A DNA stretch of 64,000 nt from Macrostomum hystrix (GCA_950097015.1 CATNEN010000003.1:11685501-11749500), one strand, 5' to 3'; counted from the stretch's first letter, positions 19,701 through 26,922 are shown. Program-made: numbers and translations. The notes: a model not told the origin generated them from the letters alone.

Positions 19701-21862
19701 CAATGTACGCTTATGCCTAACCGTCTAATCTATTAGCTGATGCTTTACTCGTATCTGCATGTACATCTATGTGCAATGCCAACTATAATAAATAACAACC
19801 TCTCGCCCATTTGCGGCTCAAGTTTGGCTAGCCAGCCACGACACGACAGAAAGGTCTAGTTTAAACACTTATTTAGGCACTTTTACAGCGGTTTAAGGTC
19901 TCAATATTCAGCTCCTAACTCCTGGATGCTTTATAACTGGCTGCAACAACCCCTGTCCTCAGGGAGTGTCTTCTCATACCTCTAACCCTGCTCATTTATA
20001 ACTGGCTGCAACAACCCCTGTCCTCAGGGAGTGTCTTCTGTTACCTCTAACCCTGCTCATTTATAATTGGCTGCAACAACCCCTGTCCTCAGGGAGTGTC
20101 TTCTCTTACCTCTAACCCTGCTCATTTATAACTGGCTGCAACAACCCCTGTCCTCAGGGAGTGTCTTCTGTTACCTCTAACCCTGCTCATTTATAACTGG
20201 CTGCAACAACCCCTGTCCTCAGGGAGTGTCTTCTCTTACCTCTAACCCTGCTCATTTATAACTGGCTGCAACAACCCCTGTCCTCAGGGAGTGTCTTCTC
20301 TTACCTCTAACCCTGCTCATTTATAATTGGCTGCAACAACCCCTGTCCTCAGGGAGTGTCTTCTGTTACCTCTAACCCTGCTCATTTATAACTGGCTGCA
20401 ACAACCCCTGTCCTCAGGGAGTGTCTTCTCTTACCTCTAACCCTGCTCATTTATAATTGGCTGCAACAACCCCTGTCCTCAGGGAGTGTCTTCTCTTACC
20501 TCTAACCCTGCTCATTTATAATTGGCTGCATCAACCCCTGTCCTCAGGGAGTGTCTTCTCTTACCTCTAACCCTGCTCATTTATAACTGGCTGCATCAAC
20601 CCCTGTCCTCAGGGAGTGTCTTCTGTTACCTCTAACCCTGCTCATTTATTATTGGCTGCAACAACCCCTGTCCTCAGGGAGTGTCTTCTGTTACCTCTAA
20701 CCCTGCTCATTTATTATTGGCTGCAACAACCCCTGTCCTCAGGGAGTGTCTTCTGTTACCTCTAACCCTGCTCATTTATAACTGGCTGCAACAACCCCTG
20801 TCCTCAGGGAGTGTCTTCTGTTACCTCTAACCCTGCTCATTTATAATTGGCTGCAACAACCCCTGTCCTCAGGGAGTGTCTTCTGTTACCTCTAACCCTG
20901 CTCATTTATAACTGGCTGCAACAACCCCTGTCCTCAGGGAGTGTCTTCTCTTACCTCTAACCCTGCTCATTTATAATTGGCTGCAACAACCCCTGTCCTC
21001 AGGGAGTGTCTTCTCTTACCTCTAACCCTGCTCATTTATAATTGGCTGCATCAACCCCTGTCCTCAGGGAGTGTCTTCTCTTACCTCTAACCCTGCTCAT
21101 TTATAACTGGCTGCATCAACCCCTGTCCTCAGGGAGTGTCTTCTCTTACCTCTAACCCTGCTCATTTATAATTGGCTGCATCAACCCCTGTCCTCAGGGA
21201 GTGTCTTCTCTTACCTCTAACCCTGCTCATTTATAACTGGCTGCATCAACCCCTGTCCTCAGGGAGTGTCTTCTACCACCTCCAAACCCAGCTCATTTAT
21301 TATTGGCTGCAAAACCCCCACTTCCCAGTAAAAGTTTTCTCCCACTCCGAAAGCCTTCTGTTGTTCGATTGCTTGCTCACTTACGTTCCGAGCTAAAAGT
21401 AAAAATGACCAAACAGAAAAGCACGAGCAAGCACGAACCGGACACTAGTGAGGAGAAAAGCAACGGAAAAACCACCAGGTTGAGCATGTTGATCAGCAAT
21501 TCACCCGGTAAGCCGATAAGCTGGACAGTCAGTTCTCTGGGCTCTATTCGGCTAATCGAAAGACCAACTGGCACAGCAAGAATCATTGACAACAGTGTGA
21601 GAGCTGACAAAATATTTTCTGGCTCTTTCAGGGCGCCAAGGCAAGTGAAGGAAAATTTCCGATTTTGCAACGAGCTCACTTTAGTTGTACAAGTACTTTC
21701 CGAGGTCTCCGAACGGCTCCTTGAACGGTTTTCTGGTAACTCAAGGTCCAGATAATAAATGGACGATTTTTGCTTATTATACACCTTGGCAATTTTCTTC
21801 AGTTCCTGTGGTGTCCAGTTAGGAAGCACTTTATCTTCTTTGATTTCTTGGAATTGTCTCAT
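1626..21862 (-). CDS. SLC1-family (EAAT-like) locus B, partial and probably damaged
   Basis: This is a locus span, not a continuous frame. Five minus-strand segments match successive parts of the SLC1 sodium-coupled glutamate/neutral amino-acid transporter fold in the right order: N-terminus with the first two membrane helices (21,862-21,439), a third-helix exon (15,467-~15,196), a fifth-helix exon (~14,000-13,855), the start of the next helix exon (8,553-~8,470) and a hairpin-2/helix-8 exon (1,772-1,626). Splice phases agree with neighbouring locus A where both can be read. The hairpin-1 serine-rich motif and the NMDGT helix-7 motif were not found, and the exon at 8,553 runs into satellite without a clear donor. 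No C-terminal exon lies in the window. I infer a decaying duplicate, although diverged exons beyond my recognition cannot be excluded. Confidence 0.6.
1880..1948. repeat. 20-bp minisatellite, left fragment
   Basis: About 3.5 copies of the unit CTAACAGGTGACACTCCAGT. The same array resumes at 8,100 on the other side of the non-LTR retrotransposon, so the two blocks were one array before insertion. Each unit contains the E-box hexamer CAGGTG. Confidence 0.9.
2035..5739 (-). CDS. non-LTR ORF2: APE endonuclease, reverse transcriptase, RNase H
   Basis: The frame has 1,234 codons. It encodes the enzyme that nicks the target and copies the element's RNA in place. Residues ~1-220 form an apurinic/apyrimidinic-type endonuclease: LLQEPW supplies the metal-binding glutamate, [15 protein letters not shown] the catalytic Asp-Asn pair, and SDHRFIRF the terminal Asp-His. 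Reverse transcriptase follows from about 400 to 720, with [49 protein letters not shown] and the catalytic IGYADDV. RNase H lies at about 930-1,060, with HCFTDGSQ, the NE pair, HSDSQAAI and [17 protein letters not shown]-terminal CPFC...HFICDC zinc knuckle closes it. No catalytic residue is visibly missing and there is no frameshift, so it could still be active. The start at 5,739 follows ORF1 by 35 bp, suggesting translation by reinitiation. Confidence 0.92.
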   Translation of the reverse strand: MSFLQLNLHHCIAASTNLARVVDFEKPGIILLQEPWTKKGKIPNIPAGFDCFFMPQNPRAAVFATTDLKAWYRPDLSDKDLCVIQTNHILPNRTVIIASIYIPGDGPAVPPSLTSLVDYCSDRDFELLVAGDINAHHTHWGSVTSNCRGEDLLAYICTTNIEFCNSGGTPTFDNGRWTEVLDATLASQGLIPLIRNWQVWDEEESLSDHRFIRFRLLSSYSKPGILWKRNARNTDWTAFAESVKRQTNQSKSVVPATCQEVDDLADLLSMTILTAHETSCPLKAYKGKKSAPWWNPALGTLRRKAKSLQRIARKSKDPADLTAYQNAIRDFKRDTRKAKSEKWRQYCSELEGARPTSRVVKALTLDKMSKLSVIKRPDGRLAENPGESLDIMLASAFPQTAPLQDPPDHTPGGHILATTIITRERTARAANSFSPFKSPGPDNIYPAFLHEAVKNDRFLGLLCNLFKACITLGYVPRSWQEATIVFIPKPGKGDYHSAKAFRPISLTSFFLKLLERLVLWRLLHVELRNSPLSANQHAFRSGRSIESALHTIVDKLERAVLGTGFALSLFLDIDGAFDNVLFGAFRRALERRATHEHLTRWIMYMISHRTATSHLLGHSRSVNVQKGGPQGGVLSPILWNLVMDELLCSPDPDPVQKIGYADDVTATVAGPSPPVLRDLLQAFIHRAERWANGCGLKLSESKTVAIMFTSKRNWRIEPLLLYDKPIAMEKQTRCLGVILDHRLSWTPHVKFKTRKALATLAQIRRAFGATWGLTPRRLWWIYTTIVRPAISFAGFIWNSALETKGVLEALNKVQGRACRAIMSAAPSTPFAGMNAFLDLPPLDLFIKGEAMKTARRLLDAGISIRKQLAFSKRNLQPHGDLSLRDLDAAGGLKILSDGIPSTLCPPQKFKTSIPPRQEVRDHGQPREIHCFTDGSQINSVSGFGYCIMSGGKTVATFSQHTGINSTVFQNEVLAISSCALELIYQNVHGAEIFLHSDSQAAIHALGRTHTCSRTVLDCVAQLNRLGTHNKVSLRWIPGHSGHPGNELADSLAKAGSTGSLFGPVPAVSTPTAVVNTRINQWVTSKHKDRWINTADCRQSRAAVPCPSTALRKALLGLNRKDIRAVTMALSGHGCFARHRFLQGKIRSEECPFCLSYVEDAEHFICDCPAFTQDRLTYLGPNPDLPDVFRPENICQLVRYLRATGRATLHLLDTPEEDRAADAGTTGSPCATPQL
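5775..7262 (-). CDS. non-LTR ORF1: nucleic-acid-binding gag-like protein
   Basis: The frame has 495 codons. The first ~150 residues and the last ~120 are low-complexity, rich in Ser, Thr, Pro, Arg and Gln, and probably disordered. A folded middle part, about residues 170-350, includes [27 protein letters not shown] and [13 protein letters not shown]. It resembles the ORF1 core of R1/Nimb-like elements (the DUF4780 type, from memory). I see no CCHC zinc knuckles, which many I-group ORF1 proteins carry. The expected role is to coat element RNA and escort it to the nucleus with ORF2. The start is the first ATG after the leader; the 3' end leaves a 35-bp gap to ORF2, so the two are read from one transcript. 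Confidence 0.8.
   Translation of the reverse strand: MESHYSSSTSQDPAETPTPAGDADPQDQRQGDTGSTGAQNSSCSSATQENTRAAGSKSKRSPSTQARSLARLQEFRRRKQEVRLAAKSAPTTASEEGAGNSANIAEEPAPNKEADSSRRPGNPEARKSAAQASGASGSSRGGTSHSHPETPTTAGGPVAGGAGQTTRPKRTYAAMAKRQPALVIRGQETPLTTAQLDQIWRRLDSHLVKLALSGTVLHVLKTDIQDQALIVQPADNQSGQQLLEMLKSFDWGTEMGNLFIYREDERPQTHRHRVWIPARSAITNAGELRRLLLAIHPDLPANGVVVHETITRPGGDGFTAILGLSDSWMLRCPDMSYISAGLTRMQIFSFESDATRPPPPEKRKRTNQSSAGPLRPGTQTPDRHDHSEDADPIRGKAARAATTGGRGKGRKPARNTIRAGLTQRARQLSDPNSGRHRSTTRPNTSSEPPAENRVEDTDAAVAAAPASTLDPIQEEPMELGQNTGEDEESLLNNSP
7263..7384 (-). other. non-LTR leader between monomers and ORF1
   Basis: Non-coding 5' leader of the element. The part next to ORF1 is A/G-rich on the plus strand, giving a pyrimidine-rich RNA just upstream of the start codon. 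Confidence 0.55.
7385..8035 (-). promoter_or_regulatory. ~98-bp tandem 5' monomers of the non-LTR element
   Basis: The phrase GATCACGCACAGG recurs at 7,469, 7,566, 7,664, 7,761, 7,860 and 7,958, a period of 97-99 bp, with a partial, diverged copy at each end. Monomers alternate subtly (GCACGA versus GCGCGAGACGCT; GTTAAGG versus GTCAAGG). Tandem 5' monomers upstream of ORF1 are known as promoters in rodent L1 elements; a promoter role here is inference from position only. The 86-codon open frame inside them is a repeat artefact. Confidence 0.7.
8100..8465. repeat. 20-bp minisatellite, right block
   Basis: About 18 copies of the unit that also flanks the element at 1,880-1,948. It begins as CTAACAGGTGACACTCCAGT, changes to a ...GACACCCTCGT variant through most of 8,205-8,400, and returns to ...GACACTTTAGT at the right end. 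This segmental change of variant shows local homogenisation. The array runs directly into the truncated SLC1 exon at 8,470. Confidence 0.9.
8470..8553 (-). CDS. SLC1 locus B exon start: YTPVG helix, cut by satellite
   Basis: The acceptor CCAAG precedes 8,553. The first base completes the Trp codon left open by the exon at 13,855, then the frame reads [20 protein letters not shown]. This aligns with YTPIGIYFLITAKLLEDKDL at 23,536 of locus A and with the family's Y(S/T)PxGI helix. In locus A the exon continues for some 80 further codons through hairpin 1; here similarity stops after about 25 codons and the 20-bp satellite begins. No convincing donor is seen at the break. I read this as an exon truncated by array growth or deletion. 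Confidence 0.65.
8554..8690. other. residual single-copy intron sequence
   Basis: AT-rich sequence between the exon acceptor at 8,554 and the 16-bp array. It serves as the 3' end of the intron of SLC1 locus B. Nothing else is recognisable in it. Confidence 0.5.
8691..13822. repeat. 5.1-kb array of a 16-bp minisatellite
   Basis: The unit is GTCAGTTAGAGATTGG, about 320 copies, very regular. Common variants are GAGTTTGA, GAGAATGG, GACATTGG and GATATTGG at the second half of the unit. Blocks of the same variant order recur, for example AGAATGGGTCAGTTAGAGAATTGG pairs (given here in words: an AATGG unit followed by an AATTGG unit), which indicates higher-order copying. The array fills nearly the whole intron of SLC1 locus B between the exons at 13,855 and 8,553. 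Confidence 0.95.
13855..14036 (-). CDS. SLC1 locus B exon: helix 5 region
   Basis: The reading frame gives [12 protein letters not shown], then a short loop, then MMVRVITW, matching the SLC1 pattern VxFSIxFGLVIxxxG...LNExxMxxVxxIMW. The donor GTGAGT starts at 13,854 and splits the final Trp codon after TG; the next exon (8,553) and the locus A exon (23,536) both begin with the G that completes it. The true 5' boundary is probably an internal acceptor (CAG just before the codons for FSIFF, near 13,980), so the first ~20 codons of the open frame may be intron. Confidence 0.7.
14037..14261. other. intron sequence of SLC1 locus B
   Basis: AT-rich, single-copy within the window. No feature beyond its position between the helix-5 exon and the 41-bp array. 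Confidence 0.4.
14262..15150. repeat. 41-bp minisatellite (TCAAGGGATTTGGATTGCTA type)
   Basis: About 21 copies with a 41-bp period (for example starts at 14,311 and 14,352). The unit begins TCAAGGGATTTGGATTGCTA and ends with CTACTCCATGCAGAAGGTA. Variants include GGGACTTGG and, near 14,880 and 14,970, GGGACTTGAATTGCTTATC. It lies in the intron of SLC1 locus B downstream of the helix-3 exon and is unrelated in sequence to the other 41-bp array at 24.6 kb. Confidence 0.93.
15196..15467 (-). CDS. SLC1 locus B exon: helix 3 and extracellular loop
   Basis: The acceptor CTCCAG precedes 15,467. The frame reads [20 protein letters not shown], then [18 protein letters not shown], then a loop and [10 protein letters not shown]. 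The family shows SG-L..L...GRxGLRTxxYY, GxxLVxxIxPGN and DAxLDLIRNMFP at the same places. The upstream exon ends SSLVSG in the matching phase, so the junction restores the conserved SGL. The donor may be GTGCGT right after the DLIR codons rather than the stop at 15,196. Confidence 0.75.
15493..15746 (+). repeat. 5' LTR of element 1
   Basis: 254 bp, TGTTGTATCG... to ...CACGACA. An AATAA-rich stretch (CTATAATAAATAAC) about 60 bp before the end may serve in polyadenylation. The LTR abuts the gag start codon with no spacer. Confidence 0.93.
15747..18155 (+). CDS. gag-pol of element 1, first part up to nonsense codon
   Basis: An 802-codon frame from the ATG directly after the LTR. The first ~210 residues are capsid-like. 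A zinc-knuckle pair follows at about 212-245 ([13 protein letters not shown] and [14 protein letters not shown]). The aspartic protease motif [11 protein letters not shown] is near 305. The reverse transcriptase runs from about 430 to 600 with [27 protein letters not shown] and the catalytic VIYQDDM, then RNase H with [15 protein letters not shown]. Gag and pol are fused without frameshift. The frame ends at TAG (18,153-18,155), inside the RNase H tail, where the related element 2 has a serine codon; the sequence stays in frame beyond it. I read this as an inactivating point mutation. Confidence 0.9.
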   Translation: MASQAASELPLSQAEAWLQSFEALCRHKKLQYTNEEKQVTDLFLARAGINAVRSVSIMAKPKNIEDMTFKDIKKMIIGRLQPKKKLVIAERTRFMSQRQLSTESAQQFAERLRDAAKHCEFDKLNEQGCKQSAEDDLIQTLLISGLCDRSQRTKTLEHIQSSENPVTLDTCLQYIQQLELIQSYSSSDRSAEAREPSRSSEMAESSTPVASIDRNRNSGAQCRSCGLQHQPGKCPAFGKTCNKCHRRNHFAAVCRSSAKSKSVAHAHEIDTSECEQAGIYTIVGNESGSGSIKTVLIEVKPFKMQLDSGSGASIIPINFWRSLGEPKLRKSKLRLRQFDGTRTRTRGCFTALIEVGRQIACADVTVTECTKEHGLIGTDVLDFKLDTATVNQVERSSKPLGKLKGFRARVLLRENAQPSFFDARPLPIHLKPLVVAKLRTMIDAGILEPVPPGGSRWASPIVVVRKADGDLRICSDYKVGVNPKICSDAYPLPNIEQAFSALAGMKHFAIVDLTNAYNQIELDEASREILTIKTPLGLLRWTRMPFGVKTASAQFQAAMEATVGGAVSNLVIYQDDMCVGATTADELDSKVRDLLRALSDAGMSINEKKCVFRSTEISFLGYRIAADGVRPDRKLVEKILGVSTPASKKELESFLGMTVYYSRYIKSYSEKTEPLTELRSKKVAFHWGPRQQKAFDELKQALAASPVVRIFDARKRTTLTTDASEKAIAAILSQDEHPVMYLSRRLTPAERNYSNIEREALAVVWATQRARHFLLGSKFVLQCDHQPLEFIFSPSRELPKVT
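15748..15756 (+). promoter_or_regulatory. candidate primer-binding site overlapping the gag start codon
   Basis: TGGCATCGC begins one base after the LTR and shares its TG with the ATG. A TGG right after the 5' LTR is where a tRNA 3'-CCA end normally anneals. Element 2 has the same nine bases at 45,460-45,468 although its LTR is different. The priming tRNA is not identified. Confidence 0.45.
18156..19586 (+). pseudogene. gag-pol of element 1, integrase part after the stop
   Basis: Continues the same frame for about 476 codons. It holds the end of the RNase H domain ([12 protein letters not shown]), the HHCC zinc finger of integrase (HGDSHCG...CQRC), and the catalytic core with Asp in HMDHAHVPG, Asp in VADNAPEF and Glu in [10 protein letters not shown]. 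The C-terminus is Pro/Asp/Gly-rich with short degenerate repeats ([19 protein letters not shown] type). Being downstream of a nonsense codon it would not be made as part of the fusion unless the stop were read through; the context TAG GCA does not match known strong read-through signals. Confidence 0.88.
19595..19848 (+). repeat. 3' LTR of element 1
   Basis: 254 bp, apparently identical to the 5' LTR. It is preceded by a purine run (GATGAGGGGA) that is the likely polypurine tract for plus-strand priming. Confidence 0.93.
19925..21370. repeat. 65-bp minisatellite with internal hairpin
   Basis: About 22 copies, period 65 bp (starts at 19,991 and 20,056, for example). Each unit contains CTGCAACAACCCCTG, then CCCTGTCCTCAGGG, whose arms CCCTG and CAGGG can pair across a four-base loop, then GTGTCTTCT and TTACCTCTAACCCTG. 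Variation is limited to a few sites (AACTGG/AATTGG, GCAACA/GCATCA, TCTC/TCTG). The final copy near 21,280-21,365 is diverged. It lies in the intron of SLC1 locus B. Confidence 0.94.
21439..21862 (-). CDS. SLC1 locus B first recognised exon: N-terminus, helices 1-2
   Basis: From the in-frame ATG at 21,862 the frame reads [14 protein letters not shown], a polar cytoplasmic tail with a Ser/Arg-rich stretch, then LREP-like [28 protein letters not shown] and FPGE-like [20 protein letters not shown] followed by SSLVSG. Family members show the same order: xLxVxxVxxGxxLxxxxxS...FPGELLMRMLKMxxxPLIxSSLxSG. The open frame extends further upstream without a stop for some 35 codons but without an ATG, so an upstream coding exon is possible. 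The donor is probably GTTCGT right after SG (phase 1), which fits the acceptor at 15,467; a GTAAGT lies slightly downstream as an alternative. Confidence 0.8.
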
Positions 21863-21871
21863 GTTGAAGTC

Positions 21872-22299
21872 CGCGTCAAGATCTGGTGCAAGCAATTTTA
21901 ACAGAGCAGATTCGCTACAGAGGAGCACGAGTACTATGGCCGTCTCTCGGAATGCTTCTAAATTACCATAGACAAGTGTCCCGGGCCGACTCGTTATTTC
22001 GTTATTTTACATGTGACATCCCGTCATCCACTATTTCGTTTGAATTTCAATTTTAGATTTCAAATCCAAAAATGTACAAGTTTTGAAAGTAGCACAGAAG
22101 ATGCGGCAGTTTTCAATTGTAGCCACATGCCTTGGTATTTTAAACAAGAAGGCATATTTAGCATCAAGTTTATTCATACGTGTCAAATAAAAATGTGTTC
22201 TTTAAGACATCGCCAGCAATAGAACAAAATTTGTGTAGTAGCTTTGTCACTTCTTTAGCTTTTGCGGCTTGTTCTCGATCTGTAAAAAATATTTCAGAG
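21872..22299. other. spacer between SLC1 loci A and B
   Basis: AT-rich, no repeat or exon recognised. It would contain the 3' flank of locus A and the 5' region or first intron of locus B. Confidence 0.4.
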
Positions 22300-22504
22300 T
22301 CACCGAATGGTGTTCAAAGTTGTGCTATCGTCATTATCTAACGGTGGAGCTTCAATTTCGGAAGCAGTGGCTTTGAAGATTGCGGCGTCGGTCGAATAGT
22401 TTAGCGGGTTGGCGTCCTCTTTCACCTGTTCGCTGCACAAGTGAGTCACAATGCAGGCTCCAACTGCGTCGCCGAGTACATTGATCGAAGTACGAATGCA
22501 ATCT
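22300..22504 (-). CDS. SLC1 locus A last exon, C-terminus
   Basis: The acceptor AATGCAG precedes 22,504. The first base completes the Leu codon left by the exon ending at 22,894, giving VDWLL-DCIRTSINVLGDAVGA and IVTHLCSEQV. The family consensus is VDWLLDRFRTTVNVLGDxxGAGIVEHLS. A ~40-residue acidic cytoplasmic tail ends at the stop at 22,300. The catalytic-like Asn and Asp of NVLGD, which contribute to cation binding in the family, are kept. Confidence 0.78.
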
Positions 22505-24309
22505 CTGCATTGTTTGTTTAGAGGCGTCTTATTGTTGTTGCTAAGAGATGGAAGCACCAAGGGGCAATTAGCATAGCGAACGAACAGCAGGCGCATGAAC
22601 AACTATCTCAAGGAGTAGAAGGACAGGAAACTAGGTTTCCTCGAAATTTTAGGACCCTAGAAATAGAATTATTTTTTTGTTGGAAAGCTATGGGAAAATT
22701 TGAGCCTGTATCAGTTTTTTTATGGCAATTCATTGAATATAATTAGAGGTACAGAAAAAACGGAGGGTACTTAAATTATCCCCGTGGTTTTTCTACAGTT
22801 AACGACATGTTGACATACTAAAATTATCATAATATAAGCATAAAAGTCCTTTCTAATGCTTTTCTCACTCTTCCGCTTATGATTTAGGCTTACAGCAGCC
22901 AATCAACAGCCAAGATTAGAAAGATGTCATTAGGCGGTAGGTCGACTGAAATCAGCACGGTTACCAAGGTGATTAGTCTAGCGCCATGCACACTAGTGGC
23001 TCCCATGGCCACCAAGGTGCTGTAGAGCTGCAGGTAAACCATTTTTGGGGGCGCGGATGCTAGTCTTATATACTAAAATGCTGCAACTTGGCTATAAACT
23101 TTTCTAAATTTATCACACAAATGCACTTTGTTTGTTTGCTGGCCAACAGACAAGGGAACAAAATAAGCTAGCTAGAAAGCTATGGATGGTCAACCCACAA
23201 CAAGCTGTTGACCAATACACGAAGCTGGAATTTACATAGCTGGGAGTGGACTTATTGACTGAGAGAACAAAGGCGTGATTGCGTGGAAGGTGGGAACTAC
23301 CCACCCTCCCCAAGACGTCGATCAATACAAATATAGCCACAGCGAATGAAAGATCGAATCGTGGCACACTACTCGTAAAAACCGAGTAAATGAGGTTCAG
23401 CGTTATTAGAGAGTGAATAAGTTTGCCGGATGTCACAGTGATCACAAAGAAAACCATGTTGCGCATTGTGGACATCAGGTCTTTGTCCTCCAGCAGCTTG
23501 GCGGTGATCAGAAAGTAAATGCCAATTGGCGTGTACCTGCAGGTCCACGAGAGCGTTAGTAACAATAATAATTGCAAGGTGCCTGTGGTCGTACAACTGC
23601 AATGCACGCGGGTTGCACGCCGCCTTGACTTCAAGCACGAGTGACGCGTTCTGATTAACTTGTGGGTTTACTGTCTGCCTCAAATGGGTCTAGGCTGGGG
23701 TGGGGGTTGTTAACGTGACTGACTATACTTGTATCTTAGTGCGCACAATTCCTTTTCAAACCTCCGTTTTTTACTTTCTGAATTACTACCGCTCTGTTCT
23801 TTCTTTGGCCGCGCTGCCTCAGCACAACTGGTACATCATTTGTGCGGCAGTAGACTCACAGCCAGAGAGAGGCAATACAGCCAATGCATTCCGCTGACTC
23901 CGCTGAGCACAGATTCTCATAGACCAACACCTGCCATGGCTTTTACATCACGTTAAGCAGTCCCATGCAGTGATCCTAATGGGCGTAAATTGCGCTACAA
24001 GCCCCTAAATTAATATGGCCACAACTGCGGATTAGAGCTCAGGGACATAGGTGCGAAAGTCGAACGCGTAAACCTAGCAAGCACTAACCATGATGAAGTG
24101 AGCTATGAAGTAGATAAGTAAACGATTTGAGTAAATAAGTAAGTAAGCAAGTAAGTAAACAGCTACATCTTAGAGCATGCATCTAGGTTAGTAAAAAGTG
24201 CGCTTGATTAAAAACTTACCAGATGACAGGATGTTCATAACAATTTCACAAGCCATTTCCGGCATATTTCTGAGAACGGCTCCGACAAATAATGAGACAC
24301 TCAATAAAC
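22300..24309 (-). CDS. SLC1-family (EAAT-like) locus A, partial
   Basis: This is a locus span. Four minus-strand exons follow the SLC1 order: helix 5 (24,309-24,220), next helix to hairpin 1 (23,536-~23,280), hairpin 2/helix 8 (23,019-22,894) and the C-terminus (22,504-22,300). Every readable boundary is GT-AG and phases join. The N-terminal helices should lie beyond the satellite at 24.6-26.9 kb and were not found; a small exon completing helix 5 and the NMDGT helix-7 exon also were not recognised. The serine-rich hairpin-1 motif (SSSSATLP in typical members) is reduced to GSSHLP. SLC1 proteins co-transport Na+, H+ and glutamate or neutral amino acids; with these changes, transport function is uncertain. 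Confidence 0.6.
22894..23019 (-). CDS. SLC1 locus A exon: hairpin 2 / helix 8
   Basis: 126 bp between acceptor CTACAG and donor GTAAGC, phase identical to the locus B exon at 1,626-1,772. It reads TLVAMGATSVHGARLITLVT, then VLISVDLPPNDIFLILAVDW. The family pattern is ATAASIGAAGVPQAGLVTMxIVLxxVGLPxDDIxLIxAVDW. The tip residues PQAG are VHGA here, so the substrate-gating tip is altered. Confidence 0.75.
23280..23536 (-). CDS. SLC1 locus A exon: YTPIG helix to hairpin 1
   Basis: The acceptor CCTGCAG precedes 23,536 and the first base completes a split Trp codon. The frame reads YTPIGIYFLITAKLLEDKDL, VFFVITVTSGKLIHSLITLN and SVPRFDLSFAVAIFVLIDVL, then GRVGSSHLP. These match the family's YSPxGIxFLIxxKIxE, LTGLxIHxxxxLPxIY and NPFxFxxGxxQAxLTALGTSSSSATLP. 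The 3' limit is not clear; the open frame runs on to 23,113 but loses similarity after SSHLP. Confidence 0.72.
23930..24085 (-). mobile_element. degraded tRNA-derived SINE, family 2
   Basis: Shares GGGCGTAAATTGC, ACAAGCC, GAGCTCAGG and GACGCGTTAACC-like words, in order, with the copy at 55,780-56,012. Both lie with the tRNA-like head at the higher coordinate. This copy is more diverged (GAACGCGTAAACC) and its internal promoter boxes are poor. Confidence 0.5.
24220..24309 (-). CDS. SLC1 locus A exon: helix 5 start
   Basis: A 90-bp exon between TTGTCTTTAG and a strong GTAAGT donor, phase 1 at both ends. It reads GLLSVSLFVGAVLRNMPEMA then CEIVMNILSS. The family's fifth helix is GLVxFSIxFGxxLGxMGExGxxLxxFFxxLNE. 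The locus B exon at 13,855 covers the same region but continues to the Trp, so this locus has an extra intron here. The exon completing the helix was not found. Confidence 0.6.
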
Positions 24310-24603
24310 CTAAAGACAATGTTGCAAAGATACTGGCACTTTATAATCGCAATTAAAAATATTCAAAATATATTCGTGTACTTAAAAATAAAAAGATATA
24401 CATTTAAAATAAAGAAATTTGTAAACTAAATTATTTTACAATGGTAGCAAAATACCAACCAATTGCACTAACACCTTCCACTTTTCTCTTACAGTTGTAC
24501 GCTGGGACGCAGCACTATTGATTATGCCATTGTGTCCATAGACAGTTTTTAATTCAAACAAACACATAAAACAAGGCACTCCCAAATCCTCCCAGAGCCT
24601 CAC
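24310..24603. other. intron or flank upstream of locus A helix-5 exon
   Basis: AT-rich, single-copy. No exon for the N-terminal helices of locus A was recognised. Confidence 0.4.
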
Positions 24604-26922
24604 AATGACCTCCCCACTCACTCACCAACCACCCAGATCCTCACAATGGCCTCTCAACTCACTCACCAACCACCCAGATCCTCACAATGGCCTCTCTACT
24701 CACTCACCAACCACCCAGATCCTCACAATGGCCTCTCTACTCACTCACCAACCACCCAGATCATCACAATGGCCTCTCTACTCACTCACCAACCACCCAG
24801 ATCCTCACAATGGCCTCTCTACTCACTCACCAACCACCCAGATCCTCACAATGGCCTCTCTACTCACTCACCAACCACCCAGATCCTCACAATGGCCTCT
24901 CTACTCACTCACCAACCACCCAGATCCTCACAATGGCCTCTCTACTCACTCACCAACCACCCAGATCCTCACAATGGCCTCTCAACTCACTCACCAACCA
25001 CCCAGATCCTCACAATGGCCTCTCTACTCACTCACCAACCACCCAGATCCTCACAATGGCCTCTCTACTCACTCACCAACCACCCAGATCATCACAATGG
25101 CCTCTCTACTCACTCACCAACCACCCAGATCCTCACAATGGCCTCTCTGCTCACTCACCAACCACCCAGATCCTCACAATGGCCTCTCTACTCACTCACC
25201 AACCACCCAGATCCTCACAATGGCCTCTCTACTCACTCACCAACCACCCAGATCCTCACAATGGCCTCTCTACTCACTCACCAACCACCCAGATCCTCAC
25301 AATGGCCTCTCTACTCACTCACCAACCACCCAGATCATCACAATGGCCTCTCTACTCACTCACCAACCACCCAGATCCTCACAATGGCATCTCAACTCAC
25401 TCACCAACCACCCAGATCCTCACAATGGCCTCTCTACTCACTCAACAACCACCCAGATCCTCACAATGGCATCTCTACTCACTCACCAACCACCCAGATC
25501 CTCACAATGGCCTCTCTACTCACTCACCAACCACCCAGATCCTCACAATGTCCTCTCTACTCACTCAACAACCACCCAGATCCTCACAATGGCATCTCTA
25601 CTCACTCACCAACCACCCAGATCATCACAATGGCATCTCTACTCACTCACCAACCACCCAGATCATCACAATGGCCTCTCTACTCACTCACCAACCACCC
25701 AGATCATCACAATGGCCTCTCAACTCACTCACCAACCACCCAGATCATCACAATGGCATCTCTACTCACTCACCAACCACCCAGATCCTCACAATGGCCT
25801 CTCTACTCACTCACCAACCACCCAGATCCTCACAATGTCCTCTCTACTCACTCAACAACCACCCAGATCCTCACAATGGCATCTCTACTCACTCACCAAC
25901 CACCCAGATCATCACAATGGCATCTCTACTCACTCACCAACCACCCAGATCATCACAATGGCCTCTCTACTCACTCACCAACCACCCAGATCATCACAAT
26001 GGCCTCTCTACTCACTCACCAACCACCCAGATCCTCACAATGGCATCTCTACTCACTCACCAACCACCCAGATCATCACAATGGCCTCTCTACTCACTCA
26101 CCAACCACCCAGATCCTCACAATGGCATCTCTACTCACTCACCAACCACCCAGATCATCACAATGGCATCTCTACTCACTCACCAACCACCCAGATCATC
26201 ACAATGGCATCTCTACTCACTCACCAACCACCCAGATCCTCACAATGGCATCTCTACTCACTCACCAACCACCCAGATCCTCACAATGGCCTCTCTACTC
26301 ACTCACCAACCACCCAGATCCTCACAATGGCATCTCTACTCACTCACCAACCACCCAGATCATCACAATGGCATCTCTACTCACTCACCAACCACCCAGA
26401 TCATCACAATGGCATCTCTACTCACTCACCAACCACCCAGATCCTCACAATGGCATCTCTACTCACTCACCAACCACCCAGATCCTCACAATGGCCTCTC
26501 TACTCACTCACCAACCACCCAGATCATCACAATGGCATCTCTACTCACTCACCAACCACCCAGATCCTCACAATGGCATCTCTACTCACTCACCAACCAC
26601 CCAGATCATCACAATGGCCTCTCTACTCACTCACCAACCACCCAGATCCTCACAATGGCCTCTCTACTCACTCACCAACCACCCAGATCCTCACAATGGC
26701 CTCTCTACTCACTCACCAACCACCCAGATCCTCACAATGGCCTCTCTACTCACTCACCAACCACCCAGATCCTCACAATGGCATCTCTACTCACTCACCA
26801 ACCACCCAGATCCTCACAATGTCCTCTCTACTCACTCACCAACCACCCAGATCCTCACAATGGCATCTCTACTCACTCACCAACCACCCAGATCATAATA
26901 ATGGCCTCCCAACTCACTTGTA
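24604..26922. repeat. 2.3-kb array of a 41-bp minisatellite without stop codons
   Basis: About 56 copies with a 41-bp period. Each unit holds CTCACTCACCAACCACCCAG, then ATCCTCACAATGGCCTCTCT and A. Main variants: ATCATCAC for ATCCTCAC, GGCATC for GGCCTC (mostly in the right half), CTCAACAACC and AATGTCC. The unit has no TAA, TAG or TGA in any forward frame, so three overlapping frames of 747-772 codons stay open; every third unit restores the frame. These are not annotated as genes. Confidence 0.95.

Larger units (their letters stand above)
15493..19848 (+). mobile_element. Ty3/gypsy LTR retrotransposon 1
   Basis: A 4,356-bp element with two 254-bp LTRs beginning TG and ending CA and a 5-bp target duplication (GAAAG at 15,488-15,492 and 19,849-19,853). 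I see no difference between the LTRs by eye, which indicates a recent insertion. It sits in the intron of SLC1 locus B between the first and second listed exons, in the opposite orientation to the gene. One gag-pol frame fills the interior and is broken by one in-frame TAG at 18,153. No env frame follows pol. Confidence 0.93.
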
